Position numbers and translations under genes: made by a program. 64,000 bases of DNA from Patagioenas fasciata (lineage: Eukaryota; Chordata; Aves; Columbiformes; Columbidae), in assembly GCF_037038585.1 (NCBI RefSeq), contig NC_092522.1:48149661-48213660 (forward strand). Direction: 5' to 3'. Below are positions 61,301-64,000 of this stretch, piece by piece; position 1 is the first letter of the stretch; each line of letters opens with the position of its first letter. The notes under the pieces are model-generated. The model was not told the DNA's origin and searched no databases. It saw only the letters and a program-made list of their open reading frames with translations.

Positions 61301-64000
61301 AGTGACATAGGATCAGAAGGATACACCCTATGTAGGATGGATGACTAGAGGCAAAAACTGGATTTGAAACTATTTCAAGGAAAATTTAACTGTGCATTTG
61401 CACAGGCCTTTGCATAAGAGTTTCTTCCTGGGCAGAAGAAGGGGATCTGATCTCACCTCATCGGCAGGGTAGCTACCTGTCTTTGGGATAACTCCCTTCA
61501 TAATAAGTGAAGAGAAAGAACTGCCTAAAGGTCATGATTGATTTTCCCTGTCCCACCATCTGTTTTAGGATGCAACTGATTACAGCTGCATGTACTAAAG
61601 CCTGTTTCTCACTGATACGGAGACCCTGAAGGCTGGTTGAGATGTACCTATCTAGCTGGCAATCATCTACAGTTAAAGGAGGTGAATGTGACCCCTGCAC
61701 CTTCCGTCCCAAGACCCCACACTCTGCCTGCAACTTAGTCAAGTTCATCTGCTATGAAATACTTTCCTACAGTTTTCCTAATCTTTCTGCTGAATTTTCT
61801 CCAGCTTCCAGATGACATGGAAAAATGCTTTCAAGAGGCCCCAGTGTGAATGAACTTGAAGCTAGGCATAAACTTAAATTACCCGATGAACTGATATCTC
61901 ATTGATTGAGACATAACTTATCCACCTTTCAGCAGGCAGTGGGGCAAAGCACTTAGACCCCAAACCTATCAAACACTCAGTGTATAAAATATTGCATCAT
62001 GGAGTGATTTTAAATTACTACAGACGGTAGGAAGCCAATAGTTTTATCTACTGTTACAGAGAAACCGGTGAAACCAATTGTCCAAGGCCTTTCTTGTAAC
62101 CACATCACAACAGTACTTTTTGCTCTGAGGGTGGTTCTGAGGATGAAAAATAAACACATAGGATAATTTTTTCTGTGCACTTTGGGTGCAAAGGCGAAAA
62201 TAAAGATCTATGTCTTCTTCCTCTTCTTTCCAATAGCTTGTCTCTTTGCACATTTAGTTTTACAATTTCCTCAAGCTCATAAATCTCATGCAAAAGGTAA
62301 GGATTGTAAGGAGAGAAAAGTCACTATCACTCTGTGAGGTGAGTTTGCATCATTCTTCCTCGTTGCCCTCGTGTTCGACTATTTTCATCCTTAGTGGTCT
62401 TCCTGTTTTCCCTGTGTATAAATCAAGCTATGCTGACATGCAAAATTAAGTATAGGAAAATCAACTGCTTGCTTTATTGCCTGATGAGAATGGGCTTCAG
62501 TGGTATTTGATGCTACTAGCATCCAGGGAAAAGTACCTGAAAAAGAGTTGCCTTTTTGTGCAAAATTTTCCTGATCCTGTCTGTGCTCTCTAGCCTGTGT
62601 CTTTGAAGAGGGGGAGAGTGTTGTCTTGTTGCAGTTGTGTTGGCCTGCAGATCAGTGGGTACCTTGGCTGTGCCTCTTTCCCATCAAAATACCTGCCTTT
62701 TCAAAGGTCCTTGTATTTTACACCCATAAGACTTTTTATTTGCAGCTACTATTATTTTGCTACAGCATTCTTCATAAGAAACTGAATGGTCAGTTCTGGA
62801 GAGATGGAAGATTTTAATTTATATGTATTTTTAAACTGGAGTTTTCTACTCTACAAGTTGAGTTGGAGTGTAAAGTTCTGCTTTCAGGGTAAGCGCATAC
62901 GATTGCTTAGAAGAGCTGGCAGATTTTCCTACTCCTTTCCATTTTACCAACTGGAATGGTGTTTCAAACTTAAGATGAACTGTTGGTATGCTTCCCAGTT
63001 CCCTCATTAGAACAAGCCTGATGGTGTTGCCTGCTCATTTGATTGTAAGCTTTTCCCGACCCATTTCCTTTTCTTGTACATTTAGAAGCACTAAAGAGAA
63101 CAGGATCCTGATTCTAGTGGAAGCCTTTGGGCATTGCTACATTAAAATCACAATAAATGTTGAACTTCTGCTACCCTATAAGCCATGGCAGAGTAGGTCA
63201 AATATGTGAACCAAAGTAGGAAATGTTAAATGCCATGTTGATTTGGAAATTGTATTTGATACTGTCTCAAAACATAGGACTATGTTTCAGCTGGTATAAG
63301 AGTCATAACTTTTTGAGGTCAATGGATCTCATACTGATTTAACTGTTGCTTTCCATTTGGATAGTCATGGTTTGGAATGAATGAGACAGCTAAAGATTTT
63401 TCTACTATAGATTATGCCTCTTCTACATGATTTGAAAAAGACCAAAACTTAAAAGGAAGCGAGAACAGAGACTGTAAAATAACATGAACATGAGAAGCCA
63501 AAGCATGCATCTCAGAGGGAAAAGGTGTTGAAGCTAAAGGACTCAAGATTTGGGTTTAGGCTTGGGACAGTCTAATTAGAGGAACTGTTCACCTTTGTGC
63601 AAATCAATTGGGCGTTTTGTGTAAAGACATCTTGGAGCAGCACTCTGTGGGTCAAATAACATTTGTTTGCTTTCAAGTGATTTTCAAGAAAAGAATGGTT
63701 TTTTGCATTGCTAGTGCCCAACTATCATTGCATGCAGTTCTCTTGGGAAACTCACTAGCTTTGTCACTCATTGGCTTTGATTTGCCTTGTTTGGTGTGTT
63801 TCTTTTAATTCTTCAGTTTTCCTTTTTCCTGCTGGGGTAAACTTTGTGCTCGTGCTTCCCAGTTCATGATACTGTAATATTTTACTTACTCACAGAAAGC
63901 AGTGACACTGAGCACACAGGTGCAGGCTTCCATGCTCTCTCCTGGCACATTTTTTGTGGTTGCCACTGCATTGTCCACACACCCCTGGCCTCTTTAGCTA
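55309..64000. other. Non-coding interval to the right edge
   Basis: No exon, RNA gene or mobile element recognised. A candidate regulatory block with AP-1/MAF-like sites lies at 56440-56680 and a short hairpin at 56268. A 91-codon minus-strand frame at 61473-61748 has no recognisable similarity and is not called. Confidence 0.6.
56268..56287. repeat. 8-bp perfect inverted repeat, 4-nt loop
   Basis: TGTCCCCT, GCAG, AGGGGACA. Compact GC-rich hairpin in non-coding DNA; expected by chance a few times in a window this size. Confidence 0.55.

Noticed and set aside
61473-61748. A 91-codon minus-strand frame starting with ATG-like context.
   Set aside because: No recognised similarity or supporting signals.
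1-64000. Search for CRISPR arrays, operons, phage genes, tRNA and rRNA genes, and retroviral LTR pairs.
   Set aside because: None seen. The window is vertebrate nuclear DNA with scattered CR1 fragments.

Overview
This window looks like a piece of a bird nuclear genome. The evidence is four diverged CR1 LINE 3' ends with the avian-type sequence and terminal octamer-like repeats, no mammalian Alu or L1, AT-rich intergenic DNA, and one vertebrate gene with a CpG-island promoter. No prokaryotic gene organisation, CRISPR array, rRNA or recognisable tRNA was seen. The species cannot be named from the sequence alone.

The only gene I can support firmly is MAP10 (microtubule-associated protein 10, KIAA1383 family). 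It is a single-exon gene on the minus strand at 8503-10899 and encodes 798 residues. Its 5' half and promoter lie in a GC-rich CpG island (about 9.9-11.2 kb). Within 150 bp upstream of the ATG there are three textbook promoter motifs: a perfect TCTCGCGAGA (BANP/Kaiso-type) site, an RFX X-box and a ZNF143/Staf-type ACTACAACTCCCAG site. A CR1 3' end (11217-11758) abuts the island, and a second CR1 (12770-13207) with a still-open reading frame lies 1 kb further on.

The rest has no recognisable exon: 0-8.35 kb downstream of MAP10 and about 11.8-64 kb upstream of it. It holds two more CR1 fragments (29.83-30.03 kb and 36.05-36.28 kb), two possible ancient MIR/CORE-SINE remnants, an (ATTTT)n microsatellite of about 110 bp (55.2 kb), a C19 homopolymer (35.8 kb), several homopolymer A/T tracts and a few short tandem duplications. 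In mammals MAP10 lies between SIPA1L2 (upstream, divergent) and NTPCR (downstream). If that order is kept here, the long right-hand part is the MAP10-SIPA1L2 intergenic interval, a likely place for distal regulatory elements; several AT-rich, homeodomain-motif-dense blocks are listed as candidates. One unrecognised minus-strand reading frame (51076-51486) has protein-like, coiled-coil-like composition and is the best candidate for an undescribed coding remnant.

I found no convincing novel molecular system. The most useful observations are the compact MAP10 promoter architecture, the CR1 beside it, and the orphan reading frame at 51 kb. Statements on conservation, expression and orthology are inference, since no search could be run.
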